Shown: in pieces, positions 1 to 9,229 of the stretch | Numbering within the stretch: position 1 is the first letter of the stretch | How the letters are laid out: each line of letters begins with the position of its first letter | Assembly (NCBI GenBank): GCA_903820735.1 | Contig: CAIJIZ010000674.1 | Coordinates: forward strand, 1 to 32,081 | Reading direction: 5' to 3' | Origin: an uncultured Pirellula sp. | GTDB lineage: Bacteria; Planctomycetota; Planctomycetia; Pirellulales; Pirellulaceae | Length of the DNA: 32,081 nucleotides | Made by a program: the position numbers and the translations under genes | The notes under the pieces: generated by a model | What the model was told of the DNA's origin: nothing | Database searches by the model: none | Seen by the model: only the letters and a program-made list of their open reading frames with translations

Positions 1-1653
1 AGCAACGTCGAATTGTTTTTGCTTGACGAATACTACGGATTGCCATCCTACAGCCCTCAGTCCCACAAAGCGTGGCTTGAAGAACATTTACTGCGTCACG
101 TCAATATTCCAGAGAAACAGATTCATTTTCTTGATGGCAATATTTCGGAAGACCAAGTCGAGACGCATTGTTTGCGTTTCGATGAGATGATCCACCGCTC
201 GGGCGGATTCGACTTGGTGTTGCTAGGAATCGGCACCAATGGCCACATCGGGTTCAATGAACCGTTTTCTTCGCGCCGCAGCCGAACACGCCGATGTACT
301 CTAGATCCTAGCACCCGTCGAAGTGTCGCAAGTGACTTTTTTGGTGAGTCGAACGTTCCAACGGAAGCTTTGACCGTGGGTTTGCACGCGATACTTGCGG
401 CAAGACGCATTCTGCTGCTTGCGGTCGGCGAGCACAAAGCCAAGATCATCGCGGAAACGATCGAGGGCCAAGCAACTGAACGCATTCCCGCATCGTTGAT
501 TCAGGACAACACCGACGTGCGAGTTTTGCTCGACACTCCAGCGGCAGCTAACCTCAAAGGAATTGCAACGCCCTGGCTCTTGCATCATGTCCACTGGGAT
601 GACGTGATGACCAAGCGAGCGGCGCTTTGGCTGTGTCAACAAACCGGCAAGTCGTTGCTCAAGCTTACCGATGAAGACTATCGCAATCACGATTTGCATG
701 ACTTGATCGGAACCAGAGGCTCCGCTGAATCCGTTTCGCAAACTGTATTTCAATGGATGATGAAAACCATCAACCATCATCCTGCCGGTCAAGAGTCCAA
801 GCGAGTTCTGTGCTTTAGCCCGCACCCAGATGACGATGTGATCAGCATGGGTGGGACCCTCATCCGATTAATCCAAGACGGGCACGATACGCATATCGCT
901 TATATGACCTCCGGAAACATTGCAGTTTTCGACCACGACGCTCGGATGGTCGCGGACCTTGTCTCTGAATACAACCGAATCTTTGGAATCGATTCCCAAA
1001 AGTCCTCAGAGATGGCGCAGCGGGTACGCGCAGATCTGGAAAACAAACAACCAGGGCAGCCCGACTCCGATGCAATCCTCCAAATCAAAGGGCTCATCCG
1101 GAAAAATGAGGCAAGAGCCGGTGCTCTGGAAATCGGGTGCCCCGAAGCGAACTTGCACTTCTTGGATCTGCCCTTTTATCGAACCGGAACCATCGCCAAA
1201 AAACCTGTTGGTCCGGAAGACATTGCCATCATCGACGAGCTTCTACAGCGTGTTGCTCCCGACCAAATCTATGTCGCCGGAGACCTTGCCGATCCGCACG
1301 GAACTCACCGCGTCTGCGCCGAAGCTATTTTTGCCGTCCTGTTCCGATGGCAGTCCGAAGGTCGCCCCCTTCCCGAAGTCCTCATGTACCGGGGTGCTTG
1401 GCAAGAATATCCACTTCATGAAATCGAAATCGCCGTGCCGCTTAGCCCAAGCGATTTGACGCTTAAACGCAATGCGATTTTCATGCACGAAAGCCAGAAA
1501 GATAAAGCGTTGTTCCCTGGAAGCGACCCGCGCGAATTCTGGCAGCGAGCTGAAGACAGAAACCGTGGGACCGCCGACAGCTACAACCGCCTCGGGCTTC
1601 CCGAGTTCTTTGCTATCGAAGCCTTCGCACGCTGGAAGGGTGCCCCGATCTAA
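1..1653 (+). CDS. nagB: Glucosamine-6-phosphate deaminase (NagB-like) fused to PIG-L/LmbE-type deacetylase, 5' truncated by window edge
   Basis: The frame is open from the left edge; the TTG at 13 is internal. Motifs: LLDEYYGL, LLGIGTNGHIGFNEP (sugar isomerase), then FSPHPDDDVISMGGTL and DPHGTHRVCAEAI (PIG-L). Confidence 0.88.
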   Translation, partial: SNVELFLLDEYYGLPSYSPQSHKAWLEEHLLRHVNIPEKQIHFLDGNISEDQVETHCLRFDEMIHRSGGFDLVLLGIGTNGHIGFNEPFSSRRSRTRRCTLDPSTRRSVASDFFGESNVPTEALTVGLHAILAARRILLLAVGEHKAKIIAETIEGQATERIPASLIQDNTDVRVLLDTPAAANLKGIATPWLLHHVHWDDVMTKRAALWLCQQTGKSLLKLTDEDYRNHDLHDLIGTRGSAESVSQTVFQWMMKTINHHPAGQESKRVLCFSPHPDDDVISMGGTLIRLIQDGHDTHIAYMTSGNIAVFDHDARMVADLVSEYNRIFGIDSQKSSEMAQRVRADLENKQPGQPDSDAILQIKGLIRKNEARAGALEIGCPEANLHFLDLPFYRTGTIAKKPVGPEDIAIIDELLQRVAPDQIYVAGDLADPHGTHRVCAEAIFAVLFRWQSEGRPLPEVLMYRGAWQEYPLHEIEIAVPLSPSDLTLKRNAIFMHESQKDKALFPGSDPREFWQRAEDRNRGTADSYNRLGLPEFFAIEAFARWKGAPI

Positions 1654-1677
1654 AGAGGCAGTTCTAAAGAGGCTGTA
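1650..1677. repeat. 14-bp tandem duplication spanning the stop codon of the NagB-like CDS
   Basis: ctaaagaggcagtt / ctaaagaggctgta (12/14 identical); the TAA stop at 1651-1653 lies in copy 1. Confidence 0.8.
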
Positions 1678-1934
1678 AGTAAATCTTCTCAAGGTGGGTT
1701 GCATTCCCACTTTTCTCCTAACTATTACAAAACTTTTTACCGGCATTTCCCATCTACGTAAGCAGCCGGAAATCCTGGGAACTGATTTAATTATTCGTTC
1801 TGTAGGGGTTATCCACAAACACTGTTGCGGATCGCCCCCGGATTCTTTAAATTAATTGACGCAGCCTTCCTAAGCTGTAAACTTTCGCGATTCACTATTT
1901 TTTCACATTTCATTCATTCAAGGAGACTTGTCAC

Positions 1935-3074
1935 ATGTCGCTTCGACGTCGACAGGGGTTCACACTCGTTGAGCTGTTGGTCGTGATCGCGATCATCGGC
2001 ATTCTTGTTGGTCTACTACTGCCAGCAGTGCAAGCAGCCCGCGAGGCCGCTCGCCGTATGTCCTGCTCGAACAACATTCGCCAACTCGCCTTGGCCGTAT
2101 TGAACTATGAGTCCGCTTACAAGAGACTCCCTGCAGGGGCAACTGGCCCTTGCTCGTACAACCCTTGGAGCGTCCACGATGCCGACATGAACGTCGGTCG
2201 CTTTCCAATCAACCGATACTCGCTGTTTGTCTCTGTCCTTCCAATGATGGAACAGAATCAGCTCTATACGCAGATCCAAGATCAACGCCCGTTTTTTCGG
2301 TCGACTTGGGACATGCAAGGAAACTTCACCCCTTGGCGCACCCAGATCGCTTCCCTGCGATGCCCTTCGGACCCAGGCAAGATGAACCCAGATGCGAACT
2401 GGGATTACGATGGTTCGGGCCGTGTGAATTACGCCGGTTGCTATGGGGATACGATCATCAGCGTCAACAACGCGTGGCACCCAGCAGCTAACCGTGGAGC
2501 ATTCCAAGGCCGATATGCCCGTCGATTGTCCGAAATCACCGACGGTGCTGCTTACACAATTCTCCTCGGTGAATTTGGAACCACCCCATCGTTGAACCTC
2601 GGTACAGGGGCTGGCAAACTGCGGATTCAAGGTGCTCGATGGCAAGCAGCCGGCTCTGGAAACGTCCAACCACCAAGTGGTTGCAAGCGCGTGCAACTAG
2701 GAGATCGCTACAACCCATCGATGGTTAACACCGGAGACCTGTGGCACTCGCAAGGGATGCGATGGCACGACGGCGATTACAATCACGCCTCCATCCAAAC
2801 CATCCTTCCACCGAACTCCCCTTCTTGCAACACATCCCTCTGGGACTGGGGTATCTCGTCGGCTTCGAGCTATCACGGCGCAGGAGCCCACGTCGTCTTC
2901 GCAGACAATAACGTCCGATTTATCCCCAACTCGGTCGATGCTGGCGATGCCGGACGATTGGGTCCAGAAGGAAACGACGGTCCTCGGTCCAACGAACCAA
3001 GTCCTTATGGAACATGGGGTGCCATGGGAACCAAGGATGCAGGGGATACCTGGGATGCTTCGTCGGTAGAATAA
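1935..3074 (+). CDS. DUF1559 domain-containing protein (planctomycete pseudopilin-like, type IV prepilin N-terminus)
   Basis: N-terminus RRQGFTLVELLVVIAIIGILVGLLLPAVQAAREAARRMSCSNN; C-terminal HVVFADNNVRFI. An AAGGAGA ribosome-binding site lies upstream. Confidence 0.95.
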   Translation: MSLRRRQGFTLVELLVVIAIIGILVGLLLPAVQAAREAARRMSCSNNIRQLALAVLNYESAYKRLPAGATGPCSYNPWSVHDADMNVGRFPINRYSLFVSVLPMMEQNQLYTQIQDQRPFFRSTWDMQGNFTPWRTQIASLRCPSDPGKMNPDANWDYDGSGRVNYAGCYGDTIISVNNAWHPAANRGAFQGRYARRLSEITDGAAYTILLGEFGTTPSLNLGTGAGKLRIQGARWQAAGSGNVQPPSGCKRVQLGDRYNPSMVNTGDLWHSQGMRWHDGDYNHASIQTILPPNSPSCNTSLWDWGISSASSYHGAGAHVVFADNNVRFIPNSVDAGDAGRLGPEGNDGPRSNEPSPYGTWGAMGTKDAGDTWDASSVE

Positions 3075-3100
3075 TCTGCATTAGGCAGCTATACTTTTCA

Positions 3101-3137
3101 ATTCGGGCTGGGTTTACTCCCAGCCCGATTCTTTTTT
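3101..3137 (+). terminator. Rho-independent terminator downstream of the DUF1559 gene
   Basis: attcgggctggg-tttact-cccagcccgatt followed by cttttttat. Confidence 0.85.
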
Positions 3138-3194
3138 ATGCGATTGTTTTTAACAATTCACAGTCTCTACTCCAGCAACGAGAGAAGGTCCAAG

Positions 3195-3530
3195 ATGGAA
3201 ATCGATGTCCAAGTAGCCAAGCAGTGGCTCGATGCAACGGTCGACGATCAAGGAACGCCGGTCTACTTTCTCGATTGCAGAGAACCTGGTGAACACCAAA
3301 CTGCTAGTATCCCTGGAACGAACTTGGTTCCAATGAGCCAATGGCCCCCCTCCCAGGAGCACATCCAAGCAATGCAGGGCAAACGCATTGTGGTCTTCTG
3401 TCATCATGGGGGAAGGTCGCTTCGAGTTACCCAGTGGCTAAGACAAAATGGCTATCCAGAAACATTGAGCATGGCAGGTGGAATAGATGACTGGAGCTGT
3501 CAGATCGACCCCTCGATCCCAAGATACTAG
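3195..3530 (+). CDS. Rhodanese-like domain protein
   Basis: MEIDVQVAKQWLD...FLDCREPGEH...VVFCHHGGRSLRVTQWLRQNGY...MAGGIDDW; active-site Cys in CHHGGRS. The ATG at 3195 has upstream AGAGAAGG and is preferred over the ORF-track start at 3138. Confidence 0.9.
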   Translation: MEIDVQVAKQWLDATVDDQGTPVYFLDCREPGEHQTASIPGTNLVPMSQWPPSQEHIQAMQGKRIVVFCHHGGRSLRVTQWLRQNGYPETLSMAGGIDDWSCQIDPSIPRY

Positions 3531-3578
3531 GAACTACTCTCATCTCCTCGAAGCAATCACAGGCTGTGTGACTACCTA

Positions 3579-3612
3579 TCTAGGTGGCGGGCCGTCTAGG
3601 TGGCGGGCCGTC
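3579..3612. repeat. Perfect 16-bp tandem repeat (about 2.1 copies), intergenic
   Basis: tctaggtggcgggccg tctaggtggcgggccg tc. Confidence 0.95.
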
Positions 3613-3791
3613 CAAGCTCGCCATATGAATGTCTGATGAATTACCTTCAAGCGATGGCTTGATCTCTCACGCCACTACAGCGAAACTGTTCCACTCTTGA
3701 GTCTGCTTGATAATAGTTCAGCTCAAGGTCATCGAGTATCTCGAGCCAATCGACGCAACAACCAAACTTCCTTATTCATTGCCCATTACCA

Positions 3792-5537
3792 ATGGGGCAG
3801 CTAGCCATGATGCAAATTTCAAAAAAACGATTACTCAGAGACTCTCTCGCTCTCTGCTTGACATTTCTTTCTGGCTCCCAAATAGGGCTTGGACAAGACA
3901 AAAAGGTCGAGGAAGTCCCCCCTCCTAGGCCGGAAGATGTGGTGATTCCTGCAGGCTTGGATTTGCTCGCTGCCAGGCAATATGTCGCCATCAAAGCGAG
4001 AACTGCAGACTGGGGCTACTGGGGAAATCGTCCGCAAAGCTACAGCAGCTGGACGAACCACTCGAACCGATTGATCCCCCTATATGTATTCGGCGATTCA
4101 CTGGCTCCTTATACACAAGCAAACAGCGTCTACCGCGATGCAACGCGACTTGAGAAACTCTACGGGCGCATGCCGGTAAATACACTTAATCCCGAAGCTA
4201 ACTACGCGGATCAAACCGATGTGTATCGCTTGCAGCGGCAAGCGATCGAAAGCGGCAAGAAGAAATACGTCTTTCTCGTCGTCTTCGACGGCATGGACTG
4301 GCAAACAACTTGGGCCGCTGCCATCTATCGAAATCGAAAGGTGGCTTACTCCCAAGGCCGGGGTAATGGACTGCTATTCCAAGACTATAACAAATGCCAA
4401 ACGGACTTCGGATACTTCGTTTCCTCCGCACTCGGCGAAGAAGTCGATACCGATGTCGATGCCCAATTGGACAAAAAGGAATCTACCAAGTTCGGTGGCT
4501 ACGATTGGCGATACGGTGGCAGTACGCCTTGGGAAACAGAAAGCGACCCTGAGTATCCAATCGGGCGAAACAAATCCTCTCCGCACGTTGTGACCGATTC
4601 ATCTTCGTCGGCTAGCTCCATGACAGCGGGTGTGAAAATTCTAAATGGAGCTTTGAATATTTACCCTGATCGCCGCCATGTCGAGACGATAGCTCACTGG
4701 GCTCAGAGAGACAAGGGATTCGCTGTCGGAACGGTCACCAGCGTACCGATCTGTCACGCAACTCCTGCAGCAGCCTACGCGGTAAACGTTAGTCGCGATG
4801 ACTATCAAGATATTACCAGGGACATGATCGGCTTGCCGTCGGTGACCCATAAATCCAATCCATACCCAGGATTGGATGTCGTTCTTGGAGCTGGCTACGG
4901 CGAGATGACCGATAAGAAAACAGGTCAAGGAGAGAATTTTATTCCAGGTAACCGGTACATGGCTGATGTTGATCGAGATGCCGTAGATGTTCGCAAGGGT
5001 GCCCCCGGCGCGAAATACATCGTAGCCGAACGCTCCACAGGCCGTACTGGTAGCGACGTCTTAAGCGAAGCAACCCGCAACGCCGTCGAGGGCAAGCACC
5101 GTTTGCTAGGGTTCTTCGGCGCAGTCAATGGACATCTTCCCTTTCAAACGGCCAACGGCGACTACCAGCCCGTCGAGACCGTCAAAGGTCCGGAAGTATA
5201 CAAACCGGAAGATGTCACTGAGAACCCGACCCTAAAGGAATTGACCCAGTCGGCGATTGCAGTCCTGGAAAATCGCTCGGATCGCTTTTGGTTGCTCGTC
5301 GAATCCGGGGATGTTGATTGGGCGAACCATGGCAATAACATCGATAGCTCGATCGGGGCTGTATACAGCGGTGAAGCAGCCGTAGCATCGATTTTCGATT
5401 GGATTGAAAAGAAAAATGCTTGGGACGATTCGCTTGTAATCGTAACCGCCGATCACGGCCACTTCTTTCATTTATCAAAACCCGAAGCGATGATCCCTGA
5501 AGAGCCAGTCGCTCAAGATGAGCCTGGTAAGCCGTAG
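3792..5537 (+). CDS. Alkaline phosphatase family protein, secreted
   Basis: Signal-like N-terminus; VVFDGMDWQTTWAAA; TDSSSSASSMTAGVK nucleophile region; LVESGDVDWANHGNN; VIVTADHGHFFHLS. Start could be 3792, 3807 or 3810. Confidence 0.88.
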   Translation: MGQLAMMQISKKRLLRDSLALCLTFLSGSQIGLGQDKKVEEVPPPRPEDVVIPAGLDLLAARQYVAIKARTADWGYWGNRPQSYSSWTNHSNRLIPLYVFGDSLAPYTQANSVYRDATRLEKLYGRMPVNTLNPEANYADQTDVYRLQRQAIESGKKKYVFLVVFDGMDWQTTWAAAIYRNRKVAYSQGRGNGLLFQDYNKCQTDFGYFVSSALGEEVDTDVDAQLDKKESTKFGGYDWRYGGSTPWETESDPEYPIGRNKSSPHVVTDSSSSASSMTAGVKILNGALNIYPDRRHVETIAHWAQRDKGFAVGTVTSVPICHATPAAAYAVNVSRDDYQDITRDMIGLPSVTHKSNPYPGLDVVLGAGYGEMTDKKTGQGENFIPGNRYMADVDRDAVDVRKGAPGAKYIVAERSTGRTGSDVLSEATRNAVEGKHRLLGFFGAVNGHLPFQTANGDYQPVETVKGPEVYKPEDVTENPTLKELTQSAIAVLENRSDRFWLLVESGDVDWANHGNNIDSSIGAVYSGEAAVASIFDWIEKKNAWDDSLVIVTADHGHFFHLSKPEAMIPEEPVAQDEPGKP

Positions 5538-5561
5538 GCTTTTGTAGTTGCGAGCATTCGA

Positions 5562-5585
5562 TCATCGCAACTCTCATCGCAACTT
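5562..5585. repeat. 12-bp tandem duplication downstream of the alkaline phosphatase gene
   Basis: tcatcgcaactc / tcatcgcaactt (11/12). Confidence 0.7.
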
Positions 5586-5675
5586 TATGGAGCAGCAACG
5601 GTACGCGATCCTTGGTTAGGTAGATCGAGTACCGAGCAAAAATCCACCGTCAGTCGCACGGCCCCTTAAACTAGA

Positions 5676-8351
5676 TTAAGCGGCTTTGACAGCGCGGCTA
5701 TGCTTTGACCATTCGATCCACGAGCGAACGCGTTGTCGATCCGGTGGATTGCCACCTCGAAGGAACCGCAAGCCTTGCTTGGTGCTCGCTGTGCGAACAA
5801 TGGCATCATAGAGTGGATCGGGCTTCGCTTCGGCAACCGCTTCGGCAGTCCTAAAACCGGCCGCTACCAATAACTGTGCGTCTTGACCACGCAAGTTAGG
5901 GATCCGGCAAACCAACATAGCCTGCGCTTGCCAGTTCTCGACAACGGCAAGAGTAACACTCTTCTCGCTTAGTGCGTCCGCGATTTCGGACGGTACGGCA
6001 CCGAGCAGGTCACCGATAGTTTTAACTTCAATCGCCTGAAGCTTCTCCGCCATTTTCGGGCCGATGGTGGGAGCATCGACAACTGGGCTATTGAGGTCGA
6101 GATAGAATTTCCAAACCGAGTCGGGACGACCTGGATGAATCGTGTATTCCGAAACGCTTTCCCCAGCATCTTCTCGAACATCGGGATCTTCTTCTATCGA
6201 CTCGGTATCCGTATCGGTTTTCGCCATCCGCACAACGGCTGTGCGATTGGATTTTCGCTGCAGCCGATCCCAGTCGAAATCAACTGAATCGCCATCGTTA
6301 AGGGTTCGAATGCCGTTCTGCTGATAAACGGTTTGGATCCAAGTACGCAAGCGAACTAGCTCCCCTCGCTCGGAAGTTTTCCGAAGCATTCTCCCTGCAT
6401 CTGTACTGAGGAATCGGTGCACACGCTTTGCTAGAACCAACGGCTCTTGGCTTGCGAGATCATTTGCATTGCAGATTCCGCAAGCAACCAAAACACGAGC
6501 ATCGAATACTCGCATCTGAGGAACTTTGCACATCAATTCAGCTACGCTCAATGTGTTTTGTAACCATTTGGTTCGCAAACCCGTGACTTGAGCAAGCCGA
6601 CCGAGGCTCATAGCAAACAGGTCGCTGACTCGATGCACGCCGACCGAACGTAGCCTCCGCAAAGTCTCCGTTCCTAATCCGGGGACAGTGTCGACCGGAC
6701 TTTCCTCTGAGAGGTAATACGTTTTCCCGTTTCGCTGTACAACAACCGGCGCGCTGCGAACTTGCGCCGCGGCGCGATTCCCAATCTGCCAAGGATCGAA
6801 TTGCCCATTTTGCTCGATTTCCACGTGTTCGTGTTCAAAAGCAATTCCGTCAAGGTGCCGATTCACTTCGCGATAATCGTGAAAGGCTTGCGAACCTTCG
6901 GCGGCACGATATTGGCTAATCATCGGTGCGCGATCCAAGACGGGATGAAGCCCCAAGTCCGTATCGGAATCAATGACATAATGCGGTTTCGCATAGCGAA
7001 GATTTTCATGAACTCGTGCAACGCATCCACCGTGGCCGGCGATACGACGAGCGATGTGCTCGTCAGCTGTGATCAACAAAACTTGCCAGCCATCGCGCGA
7101 GAAGTTCGCAAGGACATGGAGGATCTGTTCGAGAGGCTCGCCACGGAATCCATCGATCGAGTGTTCGAGCATAAATGGAATCCGGCCAATGCGAGATCGA
7201 GCGGACTGAGCAATTGCAAGTCGGATCGCTAGATCCACAAGACGACGTTGGCGAGTTTGTGCAGGAGGTAATTGCGTATCAATCGAATCGATTTGCAAGC
7301 CAGCATTCATCGATTCGGCTTGCATGTACGAAGCCTCCATGGCCCAAGCTGGTAGCTGTCGAACAGCACCGGCTGTAAGCTCGCTCAAGAATCGTTCGGC
7401 AGTTGGGATTAAAGAGCCACTGGAAATTCGACGATAGGGAGAACGGGTTTGCAGCAACGATTGGACTTGAGCAAGTCGTTGATGCCATTGTGCCCGCTGG
7501 TTCCATCGGTCGATCATCAATTCCGCATGGCTAAGCTGTTGGCTCAGTTGTGAATGATCCCATACGGCAGGTTTGGTAGAAGATTGCGGCGGCGAAGGTT
7601 GCTGCTGCGCACTTGCCGCTGCCGGAGCTTTGTCTAATGGAACGCTCGGTGTCGAATTACTTACTTGCAAAGTGTTGTTCACTTGCACATATTGCAATTC
7701 CGCGCGGAGTCGCTCTCGTTCGGCGATCCACCACGTCTGATCGTGGTCCACCGGATCCGAGTCTCGAAGTCGACTCAATAACGAGGATTCTTCATCCTTC
7801 ATGTGCTTGTACCCGTCGTCCAATTCACGCCGAGCTACACAGTGAACCCCAAGCTTGCTTGCCCCCCACCACAATTTCTCTGGTGATACCGATCCTAAAG
7901 GAGAGCAGAAAATCATCGACAACAGGTCTGCCCGAAGCTCATCCCAACGATGATCCTCGCCTTGACCTTCCCAAAACATGTTGCCCGAACCGCGAATTCG
8001 CTCGTCGTCATCTTGAAAGGCCGTTGGAACATTCAAAGAGTCTGAAGTGTTGCGATGGTTAAGAGCACGAGTGAGTTGGGCCAGCAATGGCTTGCCCCCA
8101 GCACAATCGAGCATGCGCAAATGCCCCGAAGCATCCACCCAAGTCAGCGAGCCGTCGATCGAAGCGAATTCTGAGTCATCGAATTCACCGAGCGTTTGGC
8201 CTCGGAATAACAAACTCTTGGTAAAGCGTGTCAGCAATGTGCTGTTCGCAACCAGAGGCGAGTAGATCGCATTTAGGCCAGCACCCAACGGGCCGACATG
8301 ATATTGTGAAGCAGCGTTTTTCTTATCGATATCCAAGCGAACCAAATGCAT
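5676..8351 (-). CDS. YhaN/SbcC-like (degenerate P-loop) protein with two C-terminal DUF4332 helix-hairpin-helix domains
   Basis: N-terminus MHLVRLDIDKKN...GAGLNAIYSPLVANSTLLTRFTKSLLFRG resembles the SMC-like N-terminus; IPFMLEHSIDGFRGEPLEQILHVLANFSRDGWQVLLITADEHIARRI resembles the Walker B/D-loop region; two modules (VDTVPGLGTETLRRLRSVGVHRVSDL and VVDAPTIGPKMAEKLQAIEVKTIGDLL) resemble DUF4332. The ATG at 8351 has GGAGG upstream; the ORF-track start at 8429 reads into a tandem repeat. Confidence 0.8.
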   Translation of the reverse strand: MHLVRLDIDKKNAASQYHVGPLGAGLNAIYSPLVANSTLLTRFTKSLLFRGQTLGEFDDSEFASIDGSLTWVDASGHLRMLDCAGGKPLLAQLTRALNHRNTSDSLNVPTAFQDDDERIRGSGNMFWEGQGEDHRWDELRADLLSMIFCSPLGSVSPEKLWWGASKLGVHCVARRELDDGYKHMKDEESSLLSRLRDSDPVDHDQTWWIAERERLRAELQYVQVNNTLQVSNSTPSVPLDKAPAAASAQQQPSPPQSSTKPAVWDHSQLSQQLSHAELMIDRWNQRAQWHQRLAQVQSLLQTRSPYRRISSGSLIPTAERFLSELTAGAVRQLPAWAMEASYMQAESMNAGLQIDSIDTQLPPAQTRQRRLVDLAIRLAIAQSARSRIGRIPFMLEHSIDGFRGEPLEQILHVLANFSRDGWQVLLITADEHIARRIAGHGGCVARVHENLRYAKPHYVIDSDTDLGLHPVLDRAPMISQYRAAEGSQAFHDYREVNRHLDGIAFEHEHVEIEQNGQFDPWQIGNRAAAQVRSAPVVVQRNGKTYYLSEESPVDTVPGLGTETLRRLRSVGVHRVSDLFAMSLGRLAQVTGLRTKWLQNTLSVAELMCKVPQMRVFDARVLVACGICNANDLASQEPLVLAKRVHRFLSTDAGRMLRKTSERGELVRLRTWIQTVYQQNGIRTLNDGDSVDFDWDRLQRKSNRTAVVRMAKTDTDTESIEEDPDVREDAGESVSEYTIHPGRPDSVWKFYLDLNSPVVDAPTIGPKMAEKLQAIEVKTIGDLLGAVPSEIADALSEKSVTLAVVENWQAQAMLVCRIPNLRGQDAQLLVAAGFRTAEAVAEAKPDPLYDAIVRTASTKQGLRFLRGGNPPDRQRVRSWIEWSKHSRAVKAA

Positions 8352-8368
8352 GGCCAAGACTCCTCCAT

Positions 8369-8429
8369 GAATCCTACTTGCAAATCCTTCTTGCCAAGAA
8401 TCCTTCTTGCCAAGAATCCTTCTTGCCAA
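8369..8429. repeat. 16-bp tandem repeat (about 3.9 copies) immediately upstream of the DUF4332 CDS
   Basis: Units aatccttcttgccaag at 8383-8398 and 8399-8414, a partial unit at 8415-8429 and a degenerate first copy from 8369. Confidence 0.93.
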
Positions 8430-8630
8430 TCAGCGACAACAATTGGGGTAGCAACGTTGATTGGGTACCATAGCACAGAGAGTCAATTTGGGTAAATAGC
8501 AGAATCCCACTCGAAGCAATGGGTGAACGAAGCCCCGACGGGCTCGGAGCACTATTCGATGTGGGGCGCTGCGAAGGGATTAACGCGAGGAGTTATGCCC
8601 GATGGTCGATGGGCATGTGCAGCGTTGAAG

Positions 8631-8702
8631 AAAAAAAAGGCTCCCGGAGGTGAACGAGTCCCAGGGGGGACGGAGGACTACGAGCTACATTTCCGGGAGC
8701 CA
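8631..8702 (-). terminator. Terminator-like long stem on the minus strand (GGCTCCCGG ... CCGGGAGCC + T8)
   Basis: On the plus strand: aaaaaaaaggctcccgg (from 8631) and ccgggagcc (8693-8701), so a minus transcript would end ...CCGGGAGCCTTTTTTTT. The loop is long (about 45 nt). Confidence 0.5.
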
Positions 8703-8965
8703 AAGGTTTGTACATTGACTCTATGCAATCGGTCAGCGGAAAGTCGCGAAATCAAATCCGTTTGATTCGCGAAATCCCTCGATCCTTGTCCACACCGAAT
8801 TACCACCGAGCACTCAAACCTAAGTTTGAAACACCCGCCGACAATCTCGTCATCAGAAGGGGGCACATCCATGTGCCAACTTCTGATACCGTCCAGCTTG
8901 GGAAGCGAGACTCGAACCTGCTGACCTTGCAAAATCGATTTTCCAAAGAGCATGACCATCGATCG
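8678..8965 (-). CDS. Possible small PilZ-like protein (doubtful)
   Basis: MVMLFGKSILQGQQVRVSLPKLDGIRSWHMDVPPSDDEIVGGCFKLRFE resembles the C-terminal half of PilZ domains. The open frame extends to 9094. The region is full of inverted repeats, which lowers confidence. Confidence 0.3.
   Translation of the reverse strand, partial: RSMVMLFGKSILQGQQVRVSLPKLDGIRSWHMDVPPSDDEIVGGCFKLRFECSVVIRCGQGSRDFANQTDLISRLSADRLHRVNVQTFGSRKCSS
8852..8887. repeat. Near-perfect inverted repeat (17-nt arms, 15/17 paired, 2-nt centre)
   Basis: atcagaagggggcacat-cc-atgtgccaacttctgat. Confidence 0.9.
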
Positions 8966-9229
8966 TGGGCGATCCTTCGCCTCGCCGTTCGACGACGGGG
9001 CAAAGGTTAAAAAAAACCGATGCCCCAGGTCAACATCGATTTGTAGGAATTTCCATTTTTCAACAATCCTTTGTATGCCACTTTGTAAAAACAATCACCA
9101 CATCTCCGCAACCTGCCACTTTTGCTTCGCCCAAAGTGAGATTGCTATCATTTCAAACTGAGACTTCGGCAGTTTTTTTCAGCCTTTGCAAAGCGAAGAA
9201 TTCATTGCGACGCCTCGCTGATCATTCTG

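Noticed and set aside
301-825. Minus-strand ORF of 174 aa opposite the NagB-like gene, and similar antisense ORFs elsewhere
   Set aside because: They lie opposite strongly supported genes and have no recognisable domain; shadow ORFs are expected at this composition.
1694-1710. Small hairpin gtggg-ttgcatt-cccac followed by tttt after the NagB-like gene
   Set aside because: A 5-bp stem with a short T-run is too weak to call a terminator.
7613-8062. Plus-strand 149-aa ORF within the DUF4332 gene
   Set aside because: Antisense to a supported CDS; no domain or plausible ribosome-binding site.
8352-8429. DUF4332 CDS starting at 8429
   Set aside because: Those codons translate the 16-bp tandem repeat; the ATG at 8351 has GGAGG upstream and begins the family-like sequence MHLVRLDIDK.
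8369-8429. CRISPR array
   Set aside because: The repeats are direct and contiguous with a 16-bp period, without spacers; no cas genes in the window.
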